DNA of 64,000 bases. Source: Edaphochlamys debaryana (Eukaryota; Chlorophyta; Chlorophyceae; Chlamydomonadales). The notes under the pieces are model-generated. The model was not told the DNA's origin. It saw only the letters and a program-made list of their open reading frames with translations, and ran no database searches. Within the stretch, counting starts at the first letter, position 1. Each line of letters begins with the position of its first letter. Below, piece after piece: positions 11,496-23,200 of the stretch. The DNA lies in NCBI GenBank assembly GCA_016858145.1, contig JAEHOE010000103.1:248001-312000 (forward strand), given 5' to 3'. The position numbers and the translations under genes were made by a program.

Positions 11496-14400
11496 ATGTA
11501 CTTTGGGACCCGAAAACGAACACTATATGGGCGTTCCGGCGACGCGACGTTTGGCGCACAACTCCGCGCAGGCCAGTCGCCCCCGACCTGTTGGACGTAT
11601 GAGCACGATGGAAGCTTCGCGAACGCACTTGAGGTCGCGGCGGGCATGGTATTTTTCGGCACGAACCAGCGCACCATCCACGGCTTGGACGCCATCTCCG
11701 GTAGGCGGCACACCCAGACGACCAGAGCCGCAGTTTGACTTCCCCATGAAGGCAGTCCTGAAATGAGTCATAACCCCTGCCCAGCATCGCTACTGCGGCC
11801 TCGTCCCATGCCTTGACCTGACCGGGACATGCCCTTCCACCCTTCGCCTCCACCCCCCAATTTCAGTTCCTCCACCTCCCCAAATCCCCCACCTCTCAAC
11901 CTCCAGGCAACCGCCTGCTGTGGACCTACCAGGCTCCCCTGCTCAACCAATCGGGGGTGCGCCTGCCGCCGCCCCCGTTTGTGGGTTACGCCAACGCCGC
12001 CCCCGGGCTGCCGACCGGCTTCCCCCCCACGGTGCCCATGCTGAGCCCCCCGCTCTACACCAACGGACTGTTGGTGGTCGGGGTTAGCTACGAGGTGTGT
12101 TGGGGGGGATGCGGGGGCTGAGGTGGTGGGGGGTGGGCTTGTGCGAAACCGGCGGAGGGGTTGCGGCGGAGCACAAGTGCCGGCGCCCGTTACAGCTGGT
12201 ATGGGGGCGGTCTGGGTGATGGTGTGCCTTTGGGGTAGTGCCAGGGACTTGGAGGTATGTACAGGGGAGAGTCAGGGACTCTTGGGCAAACGCCGTACTG
12301 GTGCACGGGGGCCCCAGCATCAGTGGCACTGAGAGGGCTCCCTCTGGGCTGCCCATACATCTGACTGTCGGGCCGTCGTTCGACGGACGGTCCGGACGTC
12401 GGGTCAGGTCAGGACGACGTATGGGAAGGACTGGGAGGAGATCAGAGCGTTCAGACGGGAGGTATAAGCAGGCAGGTACGAGGATGTTCATGTGGTTCCG
12501 CCGCCACATCTGTTTCAGCAACGCTGGGACCCCACCTGGGCCCCACTTGGGCCTGCCCAGGGCCTGTACGCTCTCAACGCCTCAACGGGGGCCCTGGCGT
12601 GGCGCTTCACGGGCCTAGACGCGTCCAGGTGGGGACCTTCGGTATCGGGTCACAGGGGTGCACACGGGGGCAGATTCAGAGGATAAGCTACAAGCGGGAG
12701 GTGGGGGAAGGGCACTGGGGCCGCTCCGCGCATGAGAGGATGGGCCGCGGGCTTGCTCTGGGTACAAAGGTCCCGGCCTCAACCTGACCCACGCTGCCCT
12801 GCCTTACCCTTCTGCCCCCCTCACCCCTCCCCCGCACCTTTGCGAGCAGCCAGAGGGAGGCGTGGACGTTCTCGGGCCTGGCGGCGGCGCGGGGGGGCGT
12901 TGTGTACGCGGGGGCGGGCGACTTCTGGGTGAGTGGGAGGGGGAGGGCTGGGGCGGGCCTGGGCGGTCCATTGGAAGGGGGCGGGGATGGGCAGTGTGAG
13001 GTGGAGGGGCCGCAGTAAGCAATGGACCTTGCCGTGGGGCCCTTGCGGCCCGGGCTGATGCAGAGGAATGGCTTAAACATCACCGGCAGATGTGCCGTAC
13101 AATTGCCTTCGACTCCAGGCAACCCGCTGCAGCTCCAACCCCACGCAACCCGTCCGCGGACGGTCGCCCACAGCAATTCCCCTTCCCCCACCCACCCGCC
13201 CAGATGTATGTGGTGGCTGAGGCTACCGGGCAGGGGCTGTGGATGACAAGGACCAACGGCGCGGTGCGTTCGTGCGTGCGTGCTTGTCATGGGAAGACTC
13301 GCGGATTGCGAATGGGACCTCCCAATACGGGCGTGCGTGGTGTTGGCAGCCGTACCGGCACCCCAGAGAACTGGGGGACGGTACCGGGATGCCCCTGATG
13401 CTTAGGGAGGAGATAGATTGGCCTGGGCGACTTGGTCGCACTGAAGGAGGTAGCAGTGCAGAGGGGACCGCTCGGGTGCATGCCCCGCTTGGCCCATCGC
13501 CAACCGCGTCCGATACCCTTGCCGCCTGCCACCCCTCCCCAGATCCAGTCTGGCGTGCTGGTGCTCGGCAATTGGGCCTACACCCCTTTCGCAGACTCGG
13601 TGGGTATGGGTGCATGGAACACAGCTCGCGAAGGGGAGGAGCTCCCTCGGTACTCCGTCCCTCCCCCAGGGGTGGTCATCCCGGTCCCGGCCCGGTCCAA
13701 GCTGGCCACAGTCTCAGCCCTAGCTCCGCCTGTCACCCGCGTTTCGCCGCCCCTTGCCCCTTCATCCTCCATCCTCGCCCCCCTCCAGCTCGGCTGGCCT
13801 GCTTTTCGCGTAAATCGTCTCCCGTGTCTCCTTTCCCCCTCAGCTCTGGCTGTGGACTGTGTCTCGATGTCCCTGTCTGCCCCCGTGTCTTCCTTTTACC
13901 CCCTCTCTTTCCCCTTCCTCTCCCGCTCCCTAGCTGGCGGTGGTGAACGCCTCGCTGCCCGACGGCCCTCCGACGGCCTCAGGGACCCTGCCAAAGCGGT
14001 TGCCGTTGGACAGGTGGGGTGGCGGAGTGACCTCTTGGAAGTGGGAAAGGGGTGGCAAGCGGCAGACACACTGTGAAGTGGGTGCGGGGAGTCCAGGGGC
14101 CGGCATGCAGGTTTTGGGAGATGGAGGGTGAGGATGAGCCGATCAGGATGAGGGCCGTGCAAGGCGTTGGTGACTTTGGCCTCAGCTCTGGGGCCCGGGT
14201 GGAGGTGACAGTTGGTCTAGCTCTCTCGGTGGTAGACCGCTCGTGAAGCGCTCGTCTCCACTTGCTTTGGGCGCTTTCGGTGGTAGCTTTGAAATTCTGA
14301 ACCACGCTTTGTAGGGGAGCGTGTCCCACCCAGCCCGAAAGATTGAATTCCGGATCTGGATCCGAATCCTCAGGTTACCTCGCTTCAGCGACCGGAACAC

Positions 14401-17400
14401 GCTGGGCCCGCCCGGGCCCATCCTGGGCCCCTGGCCCGCCGCCACGACGCCCGTGAGCACTGGGGCGGCGGGGTGGCGGGCGGGGTGGCGGGCAGGGCGG
14501 GGCAAAACAAGCGTGGGGGACAGGGCTAGGCCAGGCTGGGCAGGGCAAGGCTCGAGGGCAAGGGGACTGCTGCCAATGGGTGGGAACTGTGAAGGAGGGA
14601 GGCGGGGCCGCATAGGGTTTCCTGTTCCTCATGTGCCCGCGCAGGAGGGCGACACGATCTTCTTTGCAAATGAGAAGGGCACGGTGTACGGCCTGAGGTC
14701 GGCCGGGGCCGACGGCAAAATGGCTACCGTGTGGGGAGCCAACCAGGCCCAGGGCAACACAAGGTGCGTGCGCGTGAGCATCCTGGATCTATGTTAGTAA
14801 CGAGTGCGCGCGTGTGCTGGCCCTATGTTAGTGACAAGCGCGTGCGCGTGTGCGGGTATCAGGGGGCGGCGGAAGGCGGGGAGGGATTGGCACGTGTGTG
14901 TGGGGGGGGGGGCAGCGGATGGTCGGGTGATGCATCAAGGGGCGGCGTCCAGAACAGGGGCATGCCTGCAATGATGATAGGCAGTCCTTTCAGCAAGGCC
15001 GACTGTTGTCGACTACTGCCCGACTATTGCCTGACTTCCACGACTACTGTTCTGCCGTACAGCGTGCGGGGCGTGTCGTACTACAACGGCCACGTGTACT
15101 TCCTCGACTCGACCCCCAAGCTGTGGGCTCTGAACAGCAGCACGGGCGCCGTAGCCTGGTCGTACGACGCCGTACGGCTCAAGGAAACGTCGTACAACAT
15201 CGGCATGCCGCCGCTCGCGTCCGACGATGGAATTGTCTTCGCGGTTGACCGGGCTGTCATCTCGCTGCACCCCGACACAGGTGACCAGGGCTACATGTCG
15301 AGAAGCTAATGCACAGGCTTGGACTGGATGTCGAAGTCGGGCTTGGAATCTGGGATCTGGGATCTGAGATCTGGGTCTGGATCTGGCGGTTACAGTACAC
15401 CTTTGTGCAGCTACGTCCAGCCCCATTCGCACCTTCGGTCCCCTGCCCCGCTGACCCCAAGCCCTGCGCCCCTGACCGCTAACCCTCCTGATGTCCTGAA
15501 CTCCACCCACCCAAACCGCCTCGCCTCTGGGCCCCAGGCGCGCTGCTGTGGACGTACCAGTCTGCGCGTCCCGTGGTGACTGGTCTGCGCGGGGCCCTGG
15601 GCCGCGTGTACTGGGGTGACTCGGGCGGGCGCCTGTACGCGGTGCACGGGCGCATGGGCACCGGCTGCGCGGCGCAGGGTGGGTGGCGTGGGCGCCGGGG
15701 CCGGGGCCGGCAGGGCGGCCACGGGGGACAGGGCAGGGTGCCGGGCAGGGTGCCGGCCGGGCGGGCCGGAGGCCGGGGCGGGAGCGGAAGCCGGAGGGCG
15801 AGGTCGTGATCTGGTATGTACGGTGTGGGGCAGATATCGGGACAGCGTGGTGGGGCGTGGGACTATGTGGGGGCCTCGGCTGGGGCATTCGCCCGTCCTG
15901 GGGGTTGGTGGGCTGGGCGCGAGTCGCTTCCCGTATGGTCAGAAACACATGTGCCCTGCCCGCGCCGTCTGCCTTGCCGCAGAGTGGTTCCCGCAATCGC
16001 CACCGCCGCCGTCTCCGCCTCACCCACCTCCTAGCCCGCCTACCCCACCCGACCCCCCCTCACCCCCGCCGCCACCACCGCCGTCGCCCCAGCCGCCCGG
16101 CATTCCCCCGAGCGCACCGCCGCCGCCGTTTCCACCGTCGCCGCTTCCGCCGCCCTGGCCTCCGCCGCCGTCACCGCTGCCTCCGCCGCCGTCGCCGCCA
16201 CCCCGGCCGCCGCGGCCGCCGCCCCGACCTCGCCTGGCGGCGCCGCCACCCGCAGGACGCGTCATCCCGCCATCGTCGCTGACGTCACCGCCGAATGCCG
16301 CCCCGGTCTACCCGGCTGCGCCGCCGGCCGCCAGGCCGCCGCTGCCGCCGCCAGCGGCGCCGGGAGAGCTTCTGTCCGACGCCAGCGGCGGCGGCGGCAG
16401 GGCCCGTCTGGACCCGGCCGTTGCTGCCGGCGCCGCCGCAACGGCCCCGGACTGGTCAACGCTTGGAAACTCCGAGACCCTTGGGGAGTGGCTCAAAGCA
16501 GTGCTCCCAGCGGGCGGGCGCATCGTCCTGACGATGCGTTTGCGCGTGGCGGCGGCGCCGGCAGGCGGTGACGGCGCCGCCACCGGCCCCCCTGCCTCCG
16601 CCGCCGACCTGCTCCACCTCCGCCAGGCCGTGGCTTGGGCTGCCGGCAAGCCGCTGTCCGACGTCACCGCCTCCGCCGCCGCTGCCGCCGGCGGTGCCAC
16701 CGCCGCCACCTTCGCCGCCGACCCGTCGCCGCCGCCGCCGTCGCAGACCGCGACGTCGCCGCCAGCCCAGGGCTTTTCCAGCTCTGCCAAGGCAGCGCCG
16801 CCGCCGCCGCCGCCACCGCCAGGAGCCGCCGGGCCGACCGTTGCACCGGCAGCGACGGCGGCGGCGGTGGTGGTGAGGACTTGGGCAACCATACGGAGCC
16901 CGTGTGACGCGGAAGGGCGGCTGGGGTGCGTGGAGGCGTGGGGGCAGCCGCCGCCGGCTGCTGTGCAGCCGCTGCTCGAGGCACGCGGCCGAGTGGTCCG
17001 TCTGGCCGTCGCAGGTAGGCACACCAGGGACTGCGCTGTGGCAGCTGACACCCGGCGGCAGCACAATTTGCCAGCAAGAGCTGAGGCCAATACGAAGTTG
17101 CAGTCCGGGCGGCATTGCCTGTGTCGTCTGTCGTGTCGCTTGCTGACTGGTGCTAACGATACATCCCACCGTGTGCACAGGCTTCAACCTGTCAGTCCAG
17201 GCAGAGGCAGCCGCCGACTCGATACTGGATGCCGTACGCAGCGGCGCCCTCAATGCCGTACTCTACGGCATGCCGTACCTCCGATTATTCGACAACGCCA
17301 CAGACACCGGCGGGGCCTCGGGTGATGCGAGCCCGCCGTCACCCCCCCTACTACGCGCTGGACTCGATGTGGAGGCTTCCACGGCCGCGGCGCCACAGAA

Positions 17401-19674
17401 CACCGTGCTGGCGGTTTTCTGGGCAGAGGCGGCGCTGCATGACTCATGGCTGGAGGCGGCGGCACCCGGATCGCCCCTGGCGGCGCTGCTGGGCACAGCG
17501 GCGGCGCGAGTGGCTGAGGCGTGGGCGCCGTACACGTACGGAGCCCCAGCCAATGATGACGAGGGTGTCACTGGCAGAAGTGATGGCAATGGACGTACGG
17601 CGTCGTACGGCGACATCAGCAGCGGCACGCGAGCTGCGGGTAGGAGTGGTTGAGCACGGGAGGAGATGGGGGTTGGGAGCGTGGCCAGGTCCGCTGAAAG
17701 CATGGTGGGGCCGGCTCTGGAATCCTTTCTTCAGTATGACTGCGCTCCACTCTGATCTTGATTGTCTTGGTCCTGTCATGTCACCCTGCAGCTATCGCAG
17801 TGAGCGTGTGCCTCAACTTCTTGGTGGGGGTGGCCCTAGTGGCCCTGACGTGGCTCGCCATCAGGTGGGGGTTGGGGTGGGGTGGGGGCAGGGCATGGCG
17901 CAGGTCGGTGGTTGGTTGGGTGGACGAGGCCGTTGGTTGCCCGTACAAACGCCTGTGTGGCCCGCTGCCGTACAGGTGGAAGGCCGAGATGGGAATCCTG
18001 ATGCCGCCCGTACGGTCAACGGCTGGGTTCCTAGATGCGTCCGCCGACGGCGCGGCGGCCGGACTCGACGGCTTCGGCTTCATAGCCCCGATGGATGGCA
18101 GCGTCGGCAGCGGCAGCGGCGGCGCACGCAGCAGCGGCGTCGATGTGGGTCAGGCCCAGGCCGCCGCCTTTGCCGCCGCCGCCGCCGCCACCTTTGCCGC
18201 TGGAGGCGCTGCCACCGCCAGGCTGGGCGCAGGCAGCTACAGCGAACCTGCTCGGCAGGAGCGGCGCAGGCGGCTGTCCGGGCCCGACCCCTTTGCTCGC
18301 CGTCAGTCCTCTGATGGTAGCGACTGGCGGGAGGAGGATGGCACGGAGGCTGGGGCGGCGGGCCGAAACAGGACCTCCGCCGGGTTTGCGCGCTTCCGTG
18401 ACAGCACCCGCCGGTGGTCGCGGGCCAGCGGCGCCGCCACCTCTGCCGGCGGCGCCGCCACCACGGCATCCGGCGCCGCCAGGCCGTCCCTTGAAGCGCG
18501 CACGTCTGCCCGTCTGACGGCGCGGGCGAGTCGGCGGTTGGGCGGCGTGGGGAGCGAGAGCCAGCGGCGCGCCATGGCGGCCATGGAGGCGGCGGGTGTG
18601 ATCCTGCACACTAACGTGCTGGCGGCGACGGCGGAGGAGGGCGACGTCGCCGCCAGTCGCGTCGACAGCGTTGCCGACGGCGGCGCCGCTGCAGCTGCTG
18701 CTGCCGCCGCCGCCGCCGCCGCCGCTGCCGCCGCCGCCGCCGCCAGGGCCCAGTACGGCTCCTCCGCAGGCGATGGCGGCAGCCCAGCCGTAAGCGGCAG
18801 TAGCAGACCGGACGCCGACGCTGCCACAACAGCGGAAGGCAACGCCGGTCCAACCCTCCTTGGCGAGGCGCCACACGATGGCGGGGCCACGCAGAGCGGA
18901 TCGGCCGGTCCCAGCGAAAGCCTGGGCCTGCTGGGAAGCCCTGGACCCGGACCCAGTCCAGGCTATGGCGACCGTGGCTTCAACACCCATAGCGGCCCCC
19001 AGAGCACTGGCTTGGGCCAGGACCCGAGCGGTGTACTGGCGGGACCGTTGGACGGAGTGCAGGACAAGGCCGATCAGGTTCCCAGCGCCAGCGCGGATGG
19101 CGGCAGGAGCGGCCCCGGCCCTGGAGCGTCGGTGGAGCGGAGACCCGACGAGCCCAGCTCGGGGGTAACAGGGCTGGACGGGGTGGGTGGAGGTGGCGCT
19201 GACGCGCCCTCTGGCGCCGCCGGGCCCAGCCCTGGCACTGGCACCGGGAGAGGGGTCAGCAGTGGCCTGGAAGAGATAGAAGGTTCGGAAAGAGACGCGG
19301 TGGGGCGTGGTGGCGGCGCGGGCCCGGCGGGTGTACCCCACGCTCGCTCCCTAGCAAGCGGCGGTAGCCATGGCGGTGGCGAGGGCAGCAGGGTCCCGGC
19401 CGTGGTGGGCGTTTCGGCGCTCCCATACGACCTAGCCAGCCCGGTCGAATGGGGCACGGACGGCAGCCTGGAGGGAGGCGCTACGACGCCGGGGACCGAG
19501 GCCACCACTCTGGCAGGTGACACGGGTTGTGGTTACGGCGGGAGGGAGCGGCCGTCTGTGATGCGGGTGGCTGAGGAGGCGGAGGTGGTGGTGGAGGTGG
19601 AGGTGCAGGGGGAGGAGGGGCAGGGGCTGGCGCGGCGCACGAGCACGGTCCTGAGGACGCGGCGGGCTCCCTAG
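11496..19674 (+). CDS. Predicted single-pass surface protein: PQQ-type beta-propeller, Pro-rich linker, TM helix, long cytoplasmic tail
   Basis: Exons: 11496-11700, 11907-12094, 12519-12628, 12850-12928, 13204-13263, 13543-13599, 13934-14013, 14374-14452, 14645-14763, 15063-15280, 15538-15678, 15983-17014, 17181-17639, 17792-17864, 17976-19674. All phases match; 1532 residues if the ATG at 11496 is used. Blades show the PQQ-repeat signature (FGT-x-x-RTI-x-GLDA-x-SG-x-x-LLWTY; GLYALNASTGALAW; LWALNSSTGAVAW; GTVYGL; GRLYAVHG), as in quinoprotein/BamB-type propellers. Residues about 447-540 are almost pure Pro with Ser, as in volvocine hydroxyproline-rich cell-wall proteins. A TM helix spans about 944-966 (exon 17792-17864). 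The roughly 565-residue tail is Ser/Ala/Gly-rich with an 18-Ala run near 18690-18745. Ligand and function are unknown. The true N-terminus is uncertain: a signal peptide is expected but not resolved, and a start at 11374 is possible. Exon 14374 could instead start at 14389. Confidence 0.75.
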
Positions 19675-20272
19675 GAGCAGGGGAGGTGGAGGCCAGGCCA
19701 CACGCCGTAGACGAGGGCTGGATCGAACCGGCGCTGGCAGACGATGAGATGGAATTGTTGCAGTCTTGTAGAGGAGATGCAGTGTGGCACAGAAGTCCGA
19801 AGGCCTTCACACCGTGGGGAAGCCGTGGTTGCCTGCTTTGCCATCGCCATGACATGCCGACGCAGACCCACGTCCCGATCAGATCGGAATTGGCCTCACG
19901 CCGGTCTGCGCTTCGCCCGAGGTCTCAGCCCCCCTTCGCCTCGTTCCGCCAGTGATTGCGTCCGTCACATCACCAGCTGCCATCGCAGTCGTCACCACAT
20001 ACAAGCTGCAAGGCCCTACAGGCTCTCTACCGCTTGCCCAGATATGCGCCTGCACACACACTCGACATTTCACACCTCCGGGGTCTCGCCGGTCTTTCTG
20101 CTTGCTCACGTTAACTCGTTGCCAAACACTCAAAGTTTCCGAGCTTACCACACGAGCGCCCAAGCGAGTACCGTAGCCGCAGCCTAGCCCGCCCATGCTC
20201 GCTATGTGAAATTCGCTACGACCTATTCCCTGTCGGAGATCGCTTAGCTAGCCCCGGTGCGCTCGCCCACAC
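19675..20272. other. Convergent 3' intergenic region
   Basis: About 600 bp separate the stop codons of two convergent genes, presumably holding both 3' untranslated regions. I see no conserved coding pattern and did not find a clear TGTAA polyadenylation signal on either strand. Confidence 0.5.
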
Positions 20273-23200
20273 TCACATTGCGGGATAGGCCTGCTCCACC
20301 CTACGGCTGGTCGGCATTGTGCTCAGCCCCATCGCGACCCCCCGCGTCCGCTGCCGCGCCGCACTCCCGCCGCCGCCGCCCCCCGCCCCCGTCCCACCCG
20401 CAGACAACCCACCGCTCGTGCCCCCGCCCAGGCCCCCACGCGAGTCCGAGCGGTCCAGACCGCCGCCGCCGCTGTTGCCGTGACTAAGCTGCTCGTACCC
20501 TGGTGCCATCATCCCCCCACCGCCGCCGCCACTGGTCAGACCCTGATCCATGCCGTACAAACCGCTGCCGCCAACCGTCGACTCCATGCCCATGTGGCCG
20601 CTCATGCCCATGCCTGGCGGCTGCATGTTGGCGCGCCCGCCCCGTACACTGCCGCCGGCGGCGGCTCCATGCATCTGCATCGCGCCGCCGCCATGCATGT
20701 GGCCGTCACGGCCAGCCTCGATGTCACTATTCGTACGGCGGTACGAATCTGCGCCGCCGCCGGCGTCACGGCTGAGTCGATCATCGATTCGTGAGTCCGA
20801 GCGGCCGCCCACCACGCTCATGGCGGTGAGTGGGCCGCCGCCGCCGTGCTCGCCGTGCATGGCGTCGAAGCCCGCCACCTGCGACCAGGCAGTTACTGCT
20901 TAGTGATCGTCGTAGACTTGTACAGCATTTGAATACTTGGGACCGCCATCACCTCATACGGAGGGATCGCCGCCTGTGGCCCATTACTGCCACTGCGCCC
21001 CCCTCCCACTCCGTATTCCGTACAGCCCGGGCCCTACCCGGCCGATGGTGGTCCACACCAGCCGCAGCCGGCTGCCCCAGCCACCGCCTCCCGCGCTGTG
21101 GCCCCCGGGCGTGTTGGGGTCGGACCGGGCGGCGTCCTCAGGCCTGGAGGGGGCAAGCGGGGGTGCAGCGACGCGCCAACAAACGCCCGTTCAGTAGGGA
21201 TCTGAGGCAGCCATGCTGGAGGAGCTTGCAACGGAGGAGGTGCGTGCATGCATGTGGTGTGTTGGGGGGTGTGGTCGGCAAGAGGCCGCCGTCCCCACAG
21301 CCCTAACCCGGAGGAGCGCAAGGGGGTGGCACAGACCCAACACCCAATGCCTAATGGAACCCAGCCCCACAGCCCGTGGCTGTCCCAGCGGAGCGGCGCC
21401 GGGAGGAGTGCAAAGGGTGGCACAGACCCAACACCCCATGCCTAATGGAACCCAGCCCCTGTCGCTTCAACACCTCACCCCGCACCCACCCTCGGATGAC
21501 GCCCATTGTCCGCAGCGCAGGCGTTACGAAGTTGCTGATGACAAACTCGGCGATCCCGCCGCCGCCACCCCCGCCGCCGCCGCCGCCGGCCGCACGCTGC
21601 GCCGCAGCCTGCGCCTCCAACGCCGCCGTGCGGTCCGCCATGCAGGATCGTACGATGGAGATGACTAAGACCAGCAGGACGAGCCCGGCGTTGGTTGCGG
21701 CCACGATGACGAGCGAGACGGACAGCCTGCAAAGGCACGGGGTGCCGTACACGCGTGGTCACGGTCAGAGGACGTGGACAACTCCGGGAGAAGGCAGCTT
21801 GAAGCGGGGGAGCGAGCCCCGGAAAGCACCCTGCACCCCGCAGCGTGCCAGCCCCAGCCCCGCGCCCCATGCGCACGCCCCCTCAGGCCCTTCCCTCCCC
21901 CAGCGCCCGCACCTCTCCCGGCGGTCCAGGTACACCCACGCCACCAGCGCCGCATCCATGGTCAGCAGCGCAATGATGGACAGCAGGCACACGCCGCAGT
22001 GCAGGAACAGCCGCACACCCGCCTGCTGCACGTGGGAGCGGATCGTGCGCTGAAGCGGCGGGAGCACGGTGCCGGAGCCGGCGGCGCCGGCGCCTCCGGC
22101 GCCGGCCCCGGCGCCGCCTGCGGCGGCGGCCGCCGCGGGCGCCCCGCCGGCGCCTCCGGCGCCGCCGGCGGCTGCTGCCGCCGCCGCTCCGCGGCTGGCT
22201 GCGGCCGCTGCCTCAGCCTTGGCCGCGACCTCAGCCCGGTTGACCGCTTCCTCCAGGGAGTGGGGCGCGTGGGCGAAGGACGGGTGGTGGCCGGTGCCGT
22301 CCGGCGATGCTACCCCAGCGCCGCCGAGGGGCAGCGTGCCGCCGCCGCCAGAGGCGGCGCCGCCGGCTGTCAGCGTGGGCGTTCCGCCGCCGCCGCCGCC
22401 GCCGCCAGCGTTGCCGCCGCGCACCGAGCCCTCGCCCGCGCCGCCCGTGTCGCCGAGACCCAGGCCCAGGAAGAGCGGCGCGCGGGCCGAGGGACCGCCA
22501 AGGGCTGCGCCGCTGCGAGGGGGTCAAGCATGGGGGCTGGGCTCGATTCTGGGGCGAAGGTCACAGACGAGGAACCCGGACCAGCAGCAGCCCCTATCCC
22601 CCTTGGGAGCCGGTACCAGATTTCAGCCAAAACCGGCAGCAGCCCTGGGCATTCCATGCAAGACTCGCGGGGGGTGGGCGACCCAGGACGCCCATGCAGG
22701 CAGTGGGCACGCACCAATGCTGTCCCAGCCCCAGCTGCCCCGCGACCAGATCCAAATTCCAACCTCCAACCTCCAACCACCAACCGCTGCCGTACCTGTC
22801 CTCCATGCCCGGACCCCGCATCGGCGACAGCTCCAGCGCCACCATCGCCGAGCCGCCGCCGCCGCCGCCGTCCTCGTACCTGCCGCCGCCGGCACCGCCG
22901 CCGCCAGTGGTGCCCGGCGGCGATTGGGGGTGGTGCGCGGAGCTCCCGAAGGCCATGCGGAAGGGCGATGACGTGTTGGGCGCCACGTCGATAAGGGTGG
23001 CAGAGGAGGGGCGGCTACTGCGGGCCATGGGGCCCACCACGGAGCCGGGCGTGCCGCCGCCGCCGCTGGGGCTGGCGGCGCTAGCGATACCGGCCGTGGA
23101 GTGTCTGGCAGGACTGGAGGCGAGGCCGCCGGCATCGCCTGTTTGGCGGGGGTGAGGGGGTACATGGGATTGGGTACGTTGGGGTGGGGTTTACGGAACC

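Noticed and set aside
12365..12415. Hairpin-like GC-rich inverted repeat CCGTCGTTCGACGG with nearby echoes
   Set aside because: The perfect stem is only six bases in a GC-rich intron, so chance is likely.
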